Of a stretch of DNA of 64,000 bases, positions 34,512-43,374 are shown one piece after another. Within the stretch, counting starts at the first letter, position 1; each line of letters opens with the position of its first letter. Under the pieces are notes generated by a model. The model saw only the letters and a program-made list of their open reading frames with translations, did no database searches and had not been told where the DNA came from. The stretch spans positions 1,302,001 through 1,366,000 of the forward strand of contig NZ_AP025292.1 in NCBI RefSeq assembly GCF_036492425.1, in the 5' to 3' direction. A program made the translations under genes and the position numbers. Source of the stretch: Persicobacter psychrovividus (lineage in GTDB: Bacteria; Bacteroidota; Bacteroidia; Cytophagales; Cyclobacteriaceae).

Positions 34512-35642
34512 ATGGACGCATTAATGTTTACCATCAAGCTCAGGAAGAAGCCCATAGCCAAAGGCTTAAAATTCTCACTCTTCCTCGATATTCATTTCAA
34601 GGGGCAGCGTTATAAAGACTATCTCCGCTTGCATATTTATGCATACCCCAAAGACAAGCTCGACCGGGAATATAATCGACAAACCCTGGCAAAGGCCGAG
34701 AAAATAAAAAAGCTGAGGATAAAGGAGCTCAAGGAGTCTATGATCGTCGAGAAACCGACTAAAAGAAATATGAAATTTATTGATTATTTCGTTGAGCAAC
34801 ACTGGAAGAAAGAATCTGCCTCAAGTCAAAAAACATGGGAGTCAGCATTGGGGACCCTATTACAAATTGACTGGATACACGACATCCTACTGATTCATGT
34901 GGGCTACGAAGAGTTAATGATGATCAGGTCTTACTTTCTTAATGAGGCACTTTCACTTAAAGGGCAAGGTCGAAGGATCAGCCAAAATACAGCGCAAACC
35001 TACTTTAACAAGGTCCTGGCTACCATGAAGGAAGCGTTCATGGAAGGAATCCTCATGACTAATTTGGCGGATAGAGTAGAGCGAATCAAGGAGCAGGAGG
35101 TGTACAAAGACTATCTGACCATTGACGAGCTCCATGCCTTAGCAAAAACGCCCATGCCTTATGGAGACTTAAAAAGAGCTTGTTTATTCAGTGCCTTGAC
35201 CGGTTTACGTGTTGGAAATATCAAAAAGCTACAATGGCAAAATGTGATCACGAATGTTAGCGGTCAGACCTATATTCAATTTGAACAGGTCAAGCGACAC
35301 AACGTTCAGCAGAATCCACTAAATGAAGAGGCTATTTTACTTTTGGGAGATCGCCAAAGTCCAGAGGAACCTGTTTTTCCATCGATCAAATACAGTTCAT
35401 GGAATAATATGAGGATCAAGCAGTGGGTTATGAATGCCGGAATCAAGAAAGACATCACCTTCCACTCCTTCCGCCACACCTACGCTTCGAACCTGTACCA
35501 AACTACTGGAGATATTTACTTAACCCAGCGGTTAATGGGCCACAAAAGCATCAAAACAACTTTAAGATATGCCAAGCACAGCCTTGAGCAAAGCCATCAA
35601 GCCATGGCCAATTTTCCTTCAATTCTTAAACCTAAAAAGTAA
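34512..35642 (+). CDS. int: Tyrosine recombinase / site-specific integrase
   Basis: 376 residues. N-terminal arm- and SAM-like core-binding domains (to about 190) precede a catalytic domain with the family residues: Arg in ALTGLRVGNIKKL (about 237), HxxR in HSFRHTYASNL (about 320), His in LMGHKSIKTT and nucleophile Tyr in LRYAKHS (about 356). It would catalyse strand exchange between the island and the mnmE 3' end. The frame is intact. The stop overlaps the next start (TAATG), so they are coupled. It lies 1.6 kb inside attL. Confidence 0.93.
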   Translation: MDALMFTIKLRKKPIAKGLKFSLFLDIHFKGQRYKDYLRLHIYAYPKDKLDREYNRQTLAKAEKIKKLRIKELKESMIVEKPTKRNMKFIDYFVEQHWKKESASSQKTWESALGTLLQIDWIHDILLIHVGYEELMMIRSYFLNEALSLKGQGRRISQNTAQTYFNKVLATMKEAFMEGILMTNLADRVERIKEQEVYKDYLTIDELHALAKTPMPYGDLKRACLFSALTGLRVGNIKKLQWQNVITNVSGQTYIQFEQVKRHNVQQNPLNEEAILLLGDRQSPEEPVFPSIKYSSWNNMRIKQWVMNAGIKKDITFHSFRHTYASNLYQTTGDIYLTQRLMGHKSIKTTLRYAKHSLEQSHQAMANFPSILKPKK

Positions 35643-36046
35643 TGGAATATCAACAAACAGAAGCTCCCTTGTTCAGTATCAATGGAGAAGTATTCGAAAA
35701 ACAAATGAAACGCTGGATCAAAGAAGCAATGTTGGAGTTGCAAAAAGACCCGCAGGCGATCGCCAACCAAGTAGATCAAAATGGTCTGATGGATACCAAA
35801 CAGGCCTGCCAATTTCTTAACCTATCCTATTCAGCCCTAAAAAAGCTAATGGATGATCAGATTGTGGTTCCGATCAAGGCGGGGAAAAAGAACCTGTTTC
35901 TACCTTCTGCACTCCTGAAAGATTTGCAGGTGAAGCGTAAACTTGAAGCAAAAGAAGTTGAGATTAAAGAGAAAAAGATCAGCCAGGCCGCCGAATTAAT
36001 CAAAAGCTATAAGGCCAAACACCAGCATAAAAAATTCGAGGCATAA
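35642..36046 (+). CDS. HTH_17-type DNA-binding protein
   Basis: 134 residues, starting on the integrase stop (TAATG), so it is co-translated with it. A short N-terminal leader with Trp and charged helices precedes a MerR/excisionase-like winged helix (DTKQACQFLNLSYSALKKLM then GKKNLFLPSALLKDL, residues 58-98). The C-terminal 40 residues are a Lys/Glu helix. Such proteins next to tyrosine recombinases often serve as recombination directionality factors, which is the best guess here. Confidence 0.8.
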   Translation: MEYQQTEAPLFSINGEVFEKQMKRWIKEAMLELQKDPQAIANQVDQNGLMDTKQACQFLNLSYSALKKLMDDQIVVPIKAGKKNLFLPSALLKDLQVKRKLEAKEVEIKEKKISQAAELIKSYKAKHQHKKFEA

Positions 36047-36066
36047 AAAAAGAGCCCCAGCTTTCG

Positions 36067-36139
36067 CCAAAGACCCATCTAAATCCACTTAAAAATACGG
36101 ATTTTTCCGCAGAAGGCAAAAATCTTTTAAGGTCTTTGG
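36067..36139 (+). promoter_or_regulatory. Structured leader before the DUF3987 gene
   Basis: Outer perfect arms CCAAAGACC (36067-36075) and GGTCTTTGG (36131-36139) enclose a smaller hairpin AAATCC/GGATTT near 36082-36107. A further GC hairpin CGCCCC-TATTT-GGGGTG lies near 36168. Nested stems between two mobile-element genes suggest attenuation or a replication signal. Confidence 0.4.
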
Positions 36140-36218
36140 TAAATCAATTCCTTTCTTACCTGACAAAACGCCCCTATTTGGGGTGTAGGGAGTGTTTTGT
36201 CTAAATTTTACCAAAAAT

Positions 36219-37571
36219 ATGACTATTCAGAATATTGGCGCCTTTTCAGAGGTGTCCTCTCCGTTAAGCGAAAGCAAGTCCTTGAATCAATTTCCCTTAG
36301 AAGTTTTTCCTTTCAGAATTCAAGAAGCCCTTCATCAGGTGAGCAACACGCTTGGTTTTGATATGAACTACCTGGCGTCAGGTGTCTTAACGACCACCAG
36401 CGTAATGGTTGGCGCAAGGGCGCATGTGCGAGTAAAGAAGGGCTGGTCCACGCCATGCAATCTATGGTCAGTGATTATTGGTAACGCTTCGAATAAGAAG
36501 AGTCCGACGCAAAAATTCAGTATTGACCCTTTGAACCAACTGAATCTTGAGGCCATCAAAACATACGAGGAGAACCTGAAAACTTGGGAAATTGACTATG
36601 CACAGATTGAAAACAAGCAAGAAAGAGAGCTCTATTTGGCCAATAATCCTGCCCCCGAAATCGTCAAATTCATTGTCAAAGACATCAATCAGGAGGCCCT
36701 GGTAAAACGCTTCAAAGCCAATCCGCACGGTCTTTTATTGCTTTATGATGAAATTATGGGTTGGGTGAAATCCATGGACCGGTACAACAAAGCCGGAGAT
36801 GTCCAGTATTTCCTAAGCCTATACGATGGGGATACCATATCGGTGGACAGGGCGAGCTATCAGGCCACGGTAACCAACCCTTTTTTGAGTATTTTGGGAG
36901 GAATTCAACCTTCAAAGTTGTTCGATTTGTTTTCGGATGGCCGAAAGGATGATGGTTTTGTATATCGATTTTTGTTCACTTTTCCGGAGAAAGATACCTT
37001 TACGGAACTGACTACCAATTCATGCGATGATGCCTTTGAACGCTATCAACTTTATATGCAGGAAGTCCATCGATTGGCATGTAGCTTCGAGCTAAAGTCT
37101 CCTTTCCAATTAAGTAACGATGCCTTAGAGAGATTTTTGAATTACTACAATCATCTGTTGCGAGAGGCACAAGGCAATGACCACCAGTGTTCACTCAGAG
37201 GTAAAATCCTCGGATACATTCCCAAATTTGCAGTCCTCTGGGAATTTATCCACCTAAACGACACCAGGCTAAAAAGAGGGGTAGTCAGTGCTGAAGCCAT
37301 TGAAGCATCCATCAAGATCGCAGAGTTTTACCGCCATCAAATAGACCGGGCATTTTTTATTGTCAATTCTGCAATCAACCTGAAAGGCATTGAATTAGAA
37401 ATTTATAACCACCTACCATTGAAATTCACCAAAAAAGAATTGCAAAAGTTGGTAGAGGAAGCTAACCAGGCCTTACGCAGTTATGAAAGGTCCATTGAGC
37501 CCAAAGGAAAATGGATTAAAGAGGGCTTGGTAGAGAAAATCACACAAGGCAAATACCGAAAACTCAAATAA
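36219..37571 (+). CDS. DUF3987 domain protein (replicative helicase/primase-associated)
   Basis: About 450 residues from ATG 36219 (MTIQNIGAFSEVS); a GTG at 36192 is a less likely start. It has the DUF3987 (YfjI-like) layout: PFRIQEALHQVSNTLGFDMNYLASGVL, whose first 20 residues set the N-terminal signature, VIIGNASNKKSP in the nucleotide-binding loop position, LLLLYDEIMGWVKSMDRYNK as the acidic strand, and LGGIQPSKLF plus RFLFTFPEKD. These helicase-like ATPases replicate or maintain integrative elements and plasmids. The Walker-A-like loop is degenerate (GNASNKKSP). It is paired with a primase-like gene across a repeat-rich gap. Confidence 0.8.
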   Translation: MTIQNIGAFSEVSSPLSESKSLNQFPLEVFPFRIQEALHQVSNTLGFDMNYLASGVLTTTSVMVGARAHVRVKKGWSTPCNLWSVIIGNASNKKSPTQKFSIDPLNQLNLEAIKTYEENLKTWEIDYAQIENKQERELYLANNPAPEIVKFIVKDINQEALVKRFKANPHGLLLLYDEIMGWVKSMDRYNKAGDVQYFLSLYDGDTISVDRASYQATVTNPFLSILGGIQPSKLFDLFSDGRKDDGFVYRFLFTFPEKDTFTELTTNSCDDAFERYQLYMQEVHRLACSFELKSPFQLSNDALERFLNYYNHLLREAQGNDHQCSLRGKILGYIPKFAVLWEFIHLNDTRLKRGVVSAEAIEASIKIAEFYRHQIDRAFFIVNSAINLKGIELEIYNHLPLKFTKKELQKLVEEANQALRSYERSIEPKGKWIKEGLVEKITQGKYRKLK

Positions 37572-37576
37572 AAGTG

Positions 37577-37807
37577 TGGCGGAAATGGCGGAAGTGGCGG
37601 AAACTCCAATACAGGCCATTCAGGCGGGTTTTTAGGAGGGGCATGCCTGTTTTTACTGAAAAATTGTTGGCGGAAAGTGGCGGAAAAGCAGACTGGCCAA
37701 AGTGAGTTTCCGCCACTTTCCGCCAAATAATTCATCCTTTTCACAGCCTCCAACCCCTGTATACAGCTTTAGGAGGCTTATTTGAGCACTTTCCGCCACT
37801 TCCGCCA
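37577..37807. repeat. Origin-like field of TGGCGGAAA repeats in nested inverted repeats
   Basis: Nine copies of a 9-mer (TGGCGGAAA or TGGCGGAAG): three tandem at 37577-37603 (period 9), two at 37668-37686 (period 10), two inverted at 37707-37725 (period 10) and two inverted at 37790-37807 (period 9). The inner set is a perfect 20-bp inverted repeat, TTGGCGGAAAGTGGCGGAAA at 37667-37686 against 37707-37726, with a 20-bp centre. The outer set is a perfect 18-bp inverted repeat, 37586-37603 against 37790-37807. No gene fits here. Position between a helicase-like and a primase-like gene suggests a replication origin or Rep-binding site. Confidence 0.8.
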
Positions 37808-37826
37808 ACCTCAAAATTGAAAAACC

Positions 37827-39077
37827 ATGATAGACCAGAGTTATACCATACGATTGGATCAAACCATTTCAGACCATAGCAAGAAAAAATTTACCTGTCC
37901 ATCTTGTAACAAACCCAAGCGATTTGTGCGCTACTATGATTTCGAAAAACATGAATACCTCCCTGAGCATTTCGGGCGATGTGATCGACAGGAAAGTTGC
38001 GGATATTTCAACTCACCAGATAAAGCATATTGGGCACTAAGAAAGAACAACTACGATAAGGAAGGTATAAGTGCAAATTCGGCATTTATGAATAATGAAA
38101 ATGTAAATTTCCACAAGCCACCATCAAAAACATCGAAGCAAAAATCCGGCAACAACAATAGAGGGCAGGCCCCTAAACACATCAGCGCAAACTTTGCACT
38201 TAGGAACAAAATACCCTTTCACTATTGCCAACCAACGCTCAGTGGATCAGATCAATTCAGTAATACAATCGAAAGGTGGTTTGGGAAAAGGGCCAAAGAT
38301 AAGATCATCAAGCGGTTTTTAATCGGTACAGATAGTCAATGGCCACAAGCCACCATCTTCTGGCAAGTGGATACCGACATGAATTTACGTGCCGGAAAAA
38401 TTATGCAATACGATCATCACCTTAAGCGAGTAAAAACCGGTGGTTCGGCACGCATTAACTGGGTACATAGCCGACTGAAAAAGCAACAACAATTGCCGGA
38501 GAACTTTCAGCTGGAGCAATGCTTCTTTGGTGAGCATCAATTAGCTACCGCCGGAGAACACGATCAAATTGTATTAACTGAAAGTGCCAAAAATGCCATC
38601 CTGGGTTGGTTGTGGAAACCGGAATATATTTGGCTGTCCACCGAGGGAGCTAATGGCTTCAAACAAGAAAAATGTGGGGAGTTGGAAGGCAGAACCGTTT
38701 ATCTGCTACCTGATTTTTCTGATCAATGCCGCGCCGATTGGAAAGGTAAGGCTTTGGCTATGACCAGGGGGTTAGACATTGATTTTCGCATGATGCAGAT
38801 TGGTGCCCACTTGAATGACGGTACTGATATAGCTGATTTGATCTTGGGGAATCCACAGGTCCGACAACGGATAATGCAGATTAATGAATTGGTGGACCCC
38901 AATTTATTTGGGCCATTAAAAGAAAGCTCGCAAAGTATCGAGGAGCAGTATTTAAAATTGCTGAAGTTTTATTCTCAGGATTTTGAAAAGGCCTATGATG
39001 TGTTGTGCCAAATACGAGAGAATGGTAAAGATTGGTCGGTTCATAATAGCCCACAAACTATTATAAGTATTCAATAG
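37827..39077 (+). CDS. DUF6371-like primase with chimeric C-terminus
   Basis: 416 residues. An N-terminal zinc ribbon (FTCPSCNKPKRFVRY and GRCDRQESCGYF, residues 24-60) precedes a low-complexity linker (85-120) and a TOPRIM-like domain: IVLTESAKNAILGWLW carries the first acidic residue, VYLLPDFSD the second pair. This is the DUF6371 type found with DUF3987 proteins in Bacteroidota mobile elements and thought to prime replication. The last 15 codons, from about 39029, are antisense to the toxin cassettes, so the natural end was lost and replaced. Core motifs remain, so it may still work. Confidence 0.78.
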   Translation: MIDQSYTIRLDQTISDHSKKKFTCPSCNKPKRFVRYYDFEKHEYLPEHFGRCDRQESCGYFNSPDKAYWALRKNNYDKEGISANSAFMNNENVNFHKPPSKTSKQKSGNNNRGQAPKHISANFALRNKIPFHYCQPTLSGSDQFSNTIERWFGKRAKDKIIKRFLIGTDSQWPQATIFWQVDTDMNLRAGKIMQYDHHLKRVKTGGSARINWVHSRLKKQQQLPENFQLEQCFFGEHQLATAGEHDQIVLTESAKNAILGWLWKPEYIWLSTEGANGFKQEKCGELEGRTVYLLPDFSDQCRADWKGKALAMTRGLDIDFRMMQIGAHLNDGTDIADLILGNPQVRQRIMQINELVDPNLFGPLKESSQSIEEQYLKLLKFYSQDFEKAYDVLCQIRENGKDWSVHNSPQTIISIQ

Positions 39078-39082
39078 GTATG

Positions 39083-39222
39083 TGAAAAGCAGTGCAAGAG
39101 CACGATCAAAGTGCCCTTTAAGCACGGTTGAAGTACTATAAAAGCAGGTGTAAAGCAGGGGTGGAGTGTAGAAAAGTACAATGAAAGCACATAAAAGCGC
39201 TATAAAAGTACCCTGAAAGTAC
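39083..39222. repeat. 11-bp periodic array in cassette spacer, copy 1
   Basis: About twelve units of four variable bases plus AAAGYAC-like seven bases, for example GATCAAAGTGC, GGTTGAAGTAC, GTGTAAAGCAG, CCTGAAAGTAC. The phase is close to 11 bp with one 14-bp interruption. It lies between the truncated PorP gene and the cassette boundary. The remaining spacer (39223-39418) has no supported feature. Confidence 0.75.
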
Positions 39223-39418
39223 TATTTTTAGTGGTTTTGGGTGCTTTATCGTGGGGAGTAGTGTTTCGGCGCATGGGTGAATAGGTTGCGCAGACGGATC
39301 AAGAAGGCCAGGATTATTCTTTGCAAAATTTAATTTATAACATTCTCACTAACTCAATTGAGCTGCTTTTTTGTGGCAAGATGCAAAAAAGGAATAGAGC
39401 AAAACATAGGGGCGAGTT

Positions 39419-40135
39419 TTATAGAGGAAGATATTTTGAGATGTGACGCCATTCATTGTTCAGCCACAGGTTCACCGAGGCAAAAGCACTCCAGTCCAAA
39501 GCCAACTGATCCATCTCATTCAAGCCCGTCGGCTGGTTCATGCGATAGCCATTCACCCCCAGGCGATGCAACTCCCGCCCTTTTTTATCCAAGGCACTCC
39601 AGATCAAACCACTGTACAAACTCCAGTGATCCCTGTTTTCTCCTGAAAAATCCTCCCCCTGACCCAACTCAGGATTATAACCATAGACAGGATCCCACTG
39701 ACTCCCAGTGGTGAAACCATCACCATTCAAGCGGATGCCCGACCAAGACAAGCCCATGCCAAAAGAAAGGTCATGCAGTGGACTCAAACGCACCAAATAG
39801 GACAAGGAGCCACCCACCTCCTGCATCTTCACCCCCATATTATCCGAAGGCTGTTCATTCATAAAATACAAACCCGCACCTGCCTGCAAGGTGTTGTCTT
39901 GGGTATCTACCCAGGGCATGACCGCCGTGAGGATAGAACGGTTCCTGCTGATGCCGCCTTCATACGCCTGACTGTGATGCTGCAGCCCGACACTGAAATC
40001 TTCCGATAGAGCGGAGCTCGCTGGCGCATAGCGCAAGGCGGGAAAATCCCGCAGGGCGCTGAAGCCTCCCATTTGGGCGTGTGCCCAAGCGGGGAGGGTG
40101 ATGGTGAATAGGATGAGGAGTAGTGGTTTTTTCAT
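39419..40135 (-). pseudogene. PorP/SprF gene, 3'-truncated, copy 1
   Basis: 238 codons from MKKPLLLILFTITLPAWAHA. The signal peptide ends at AHAQ. The barrel sequence (ALRYAPASSALSEDFSVGLQ, YEGGISRNRSILTAVMPWVD, then MNEQPSDNMGVKMQEVGG) resembles PorP/SprF outer-membrane partners of type IX secretion substrates. Full members are about 300 residues; the frame ends in HISKYLPL where the sequence runs into the spacer, so strands at the C-terminus are missing and the barrel cannot close. It follows an immunity gene, as every PorP fragment here does. Confidence 0.75.
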
Positions 40136-40196
40136 GTTGGGGTGGTTGATTTAAAAATAGATACTTCTAAAGGTCTTTATAAAATATAATAAACCA

Positions 40197-41012
40197 CTAT
40201 TCATAAAATGGTCTTAGCCTTTCCTTTTCTTGTTCCTCTACATATTGATTAAATTTTTGATTCATAGCTTCCTCTTCCCACTCAAATTGTAAAATCTTGT
40301 GATCTAAAAAATATTTATACACTTCCTCATCAAAGTTTCGCATATCTAAAACAATACGCTCTTCTTTTCCAGTAGGCAGTGTATGTTTTTCTTCGTTTTC
40401 AGAACCTATGGCATCTGTGTTATAGGAAACTTTTGTAGCTATAAACTTATCAACATCATTTAGATGCACTTTATACTCTTTAGGCATATCAACACGTTCA
40501 CGCTCTCCAAATATGGATCTAACATTCTTTTGAGGATCAACGGGAGTACCAAAAAGCTTACTTTTTTCTTCTGTATATACTCCTGGACGATAAACCTCAT
40601 CAATTGTATTCACAAAACCAAGATAAGGTAAATCATTAAAAGGTCGATCTAATAAGCCATATTGATAAAAACGCTTAATCTCTTTGCTTTTAATTTCAAT
40701 AGATAAATGGATACAATATAATTCAGAAATATCTTTAGGTTTAAGGCTTCTACTAAAACTTAATTCATCTTCCTTACAGTCTTCAATTAAGCCAATTTCT
40801 ATAGGTAATTTCTCAAAATTAATACGCATTTTTAAAAAAAAATTATCCTTTAAACGTTGAAGTAATAATGGGCTATTAAGTATTTTTTTAGTCTTAAACC
40901 GAATACTAATACCACCAGTACCTATCCCATAATAAACAGGATGCCCCTCAAGTAGGATAAATGATTCGTGAGTTAATAATGTATTACAATTAATTATTCT
41001 ATTATTTTCCAT
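40197..41012 (-). CDS. Putative immunity protein, unit 1
   Basis: 271 residues; its ATG overlaps the toxin-tip end by 19 bp, giving translational coupling typical of toxin/immunity pairs. No signal peptide, so it acts in the cytoplasm. Not a recognised Imm family. The C-terminal 175 residues are almost the same as in the unit 2 gene (shared LPYLGFVNTIDEVYRPGVYT), while the first 95 residues differ widely. This mosaic would be expected if the N-terminal half contacts a diverging toxin surface or if it was swapped by recombination. Confidence 0.68.
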   Translation of the reverse strand: MENNRIINCNTLLTHESFILLEGHPVYYGIGTGGISIRFKTKKILNSPLLLQRLKDNFFLKMRINFEKLPIEIGLIEDCKEDELSFSRSLKPKDISELYCIHLSIEIKSKEIKRFYQYGLLDRPFNDLPYLGFVNTIDEVYRPGVYTEEKSKLFGTPVDPQKNVRSIFGERERVDMPKEYKVHLNDVDKFIATKVSYNTDAIGSENEEKHTLPTGKEERIVLDMRNFDEEVYKYFLDHKILQFEWEEEAMNQKFNQYVEEQEKERLRPFYE

Positions 41013-42235
41013 GATTTATCTTCTTTAATAAACTTATACTTCACCATTAATTGTCCATCTGTTCCACTTCTAAATTCTAAAATATCACCTTCCTTGTATA
41101 TTCTACTCATCCCTTCTTTAAATTCATATTCAGGCTTTAAGCTTGATTTACTACCAGCAAACCCTGTATTACACATTGGACTATGCTTAGGGTGCATATT
41201 ACCCTCAACATCATAAGTAAAACGCAATTTTGATGGATCATCATTTTTAAATTTAATAACCACGTAAAAATCATCAGTTATATCATAGGGTTTTCCATTG
41301 TAATCCAATCTAAATTCTTCCATAATTTGACGAATTGATTTAGGTTCAAAATACTCACCCCGTCCAACAAACCCTGCAACACTATTATAATCGCCAGCAT
41401 TAACCTCTTTAATAAATTTACCATTTTTATCTATGAACCTTGAATACCAAGCTCCAGGTTGTATTTTAGTCAGTAATTCCCCTTCTTTTGGTAATCCTAT
41501 TTTTCTTGAGTATTGATGTAGTTTTGAAATTAGTATTTTAAAACCCTCCTCCGATACTCCAAAGGCAGTCTTCTCTAAAAATGGTCTTCTTGATGCAAGA
41601 TAATTTGTCATGACCAGTTCTTCAAATATCGAAGCATTCATTGGTAGTTCCCCTCCCATTTTTGATGACAATAAGGTCATATCATGTTTATTAATATCTG
41701 TTATTGCAAAAATAGGGTCATCCCATTTTTGGGCATCTATACCTGATTGGCTAATAATTCGAAAGCGATCCAAGTAAATTTGATCATTAACGATCTGATC
41801 AACTAACCCTGGTCTTTTACCTAAACCTTTAACCAAATCAACATTCTCAGCATAATCACCAAAAAATGTACTTTGAACATCAGGAGTCAAATCATCAATT
41901 CGCCTGAAAAGGTCATCAAATTGATTACTTGGAACATGCCTCATCATTTGAGCCAGGGCGGTGGTCTGACCGTTTGTGGCATTGATGTATGTTTCCAATT
42001 TGGCGATTCTGGCCTCAAAATGTTGACCGTGCAAGTTTTTGAGTACTTGCCATTCCTTGCTTGATAATCCCCATTTCAAGTTTGAAGGCAATAGATTATC
42101 GCCTACTCGTAGTCCTGTGGATTCTTCAATGATTTCGGTTTATAGTTTCCCCCTTTTAGGGTCTGCCTTGCCAGCAATGCTTGGGTTGAGGTCATTCAGT
42201 GATTTTTGCAGATTGGTCGGTTCATAATAGTCCAC
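40994..42235 (-). pseudogene. Polymorphic toxin tip, unit 1, with premature stop
   Basis: Same gene as 44163-45404 but with TAT changed to TAA at 42140-42142, which breaks the frame 32 codons in. The remainder is open from an internal ATG at 42091 (365 codons). Differences from unit 2 cluster in short patches, such as DDLFRRIDDLTPDV against DELLERVDKLSSQV. The C-terminal half has YSRFIDKNGKFIKEVNAGDY and GFVGRGEYFEPKSIRQIMEE; no known toxin family was identified. Fragments like this serve as tip reservoirs in other systems. Confidence 0.65.
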
Positions 42236-42262
42236 ATGCTATAATAAGTACTCAATAGGTAT

Positions 42263-42415
42263 TTGAAAAGCAGTGCAAAAGCACGATCAAAGTACCCTTT
42301 AAGCACGGTTGAAGTACTATAAAAGCAGGTGTAAAGCAGGTGTAAAGCAGGGGTGGAGTGTAGAAAAGTACAATGAAAGCACTATAAAAGCGCTATAAAA
42401 GTACCCTGAAAGTAC
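42263..42415. repeat. 11-bp periodic array, copy 2
   Basis: Same array as 39083-39222 with one more GTGTAAAGCAG unit (three instead of two) and an added TATAAAAGCGC-type unit, showing unit-number variation at 11-bp steps. The spacer remainder (42416-42629) holds nothing supported. Confidence 0.75.
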
Positions 42416-42629
42416 TATTTTTAGTGGTTTTGGGTGCTTTATCGTGGGGAGTAGTGTTTTGGCGCATGGGTGAATAGGTTGCGTAGACGGATCAAGAAGG
42501 CCAGGATTATTCTTTGCAAAATTTAATTTATAACATTCTCACTAACTCAATTGAGCTGCTTTTTTGTGGCAAGATGCAAAAAAGGAATAGAGCAAAACAT
42601 AGGGGCGAGTTTTATAGAGGAAGATATTT

Positions 42630-43328
42630 TTAGATGTGACGCCATTCATTGTTCAGCCACAAGTTCACCGAGGCAAAAGCACTCCAGCCCAAACTTAGTT
42701 GATCCATCTCATTCAAGCCCGTCGGCTGGTTCATGCGATAGACATTCACCCCCAAGCGATGCAACTCCCGCCCTTTTTTATCCAAGGCACTCCAGATCAA
42801 ACCACTGTACAAACTCCAGTAATCCCTGTTTTCTCCTGAAAAATCCTCCCCCTGACCCAACTCAGGATTATAACCATAGACAGGATCCCACTGACTCCCA
42901 GTGGTGAAACCATCACCATTCAAGCGGATGCCCGACCAAGACAAGCCCATGCCAAAAGAAAGGTCATGCAGTGGACTCAAACGCACCAAATAGGACAAGG
43001 AGCCACCCATCTCCTGCATCTTCACCCCCATATTATCCGAAGGCTGTTCATTCATAAAATACAAACCCGCACCTGCCTGCAGGGTATTGTCTTGGGCATC
43101 TACCCAGGGCATGACCGCCGTGAGGATAGAACGGTTTCTGCTGATGCCGCCTTCATACGCCTGACTGCGGTGCAACAGCCCCACACTGAAATCTTCGGAC
43201 AAAGCGGAGCTCGCAGGGGCATAGCGCAAGGCGGAAAAATCTCGCAGGGCGCTGAAGCCTCCCATCTGGGCGTGTGCCCAGGCGGGGAGGGTGATGGTGA
43301 ATAGGATGAGGAGTATTGGTTTTTTCAT
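42630..43328 (-). pseudogene. PorP/SprF gene, 3'-truncated, copy 2
   Basis: 232 codons beginning MKKPILLILFTITLPAWAHA, about 95 percent like copy 1, ending at NNEWRHI six codons earlier because of one base change. Same truncation point into the spacer. It lies 46 bp after the unit 2 immunity stop. Lacks the C-terminal barrel strands, so is likely nonfunctional. Confidence 0.75.
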
Positions 43329-43374
43329 GTTGGGTGGTTGATTTAAAAATAGATGCCTCTAATGTTGACTAATA

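Larger units (their letters stand above)
39030..42210 (-). repeat. Tandem cassette unit 1 (~3.18 kb)
   Basis: Repeat of unit 2 (42211-45379), recognised by the shared boundary GATTGGTCGGTTCATAATAG at 39030, 42211 and 45380. In transcription order (minus strand) each unit contains toxin tip, overlapping immunity gene, truncated PorP gene and a spacer with 11-bp periodic repeats. Most of the two units is near identical, with divergence concentrated in the start of the immunity gene. Confidence 0.85.

Noticed and set aside
37385-37753. Minus-strand 90-codon frame over the iteron field
   Set aside because: Its Pro/Phe-rich product is the translation of the GGCGGAAA repeats; a coding origin is unlikely.
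39083-39222. CRISPR-like or protein-coding repeat
   Set aside because: The 11-bp units have only four variable bases, far too short for spacers, and the period would shift a reading frame.
39358-39714. A 118-codon plus-strand frame present in all three spacer/PorP copies (also 42551 and 45698)
   Set aside because: It is antisense to the PorP fragment and spacer and is conserved only because the DNA is duplicated; its Ser/Pro/His-rich product has no start signal or family.
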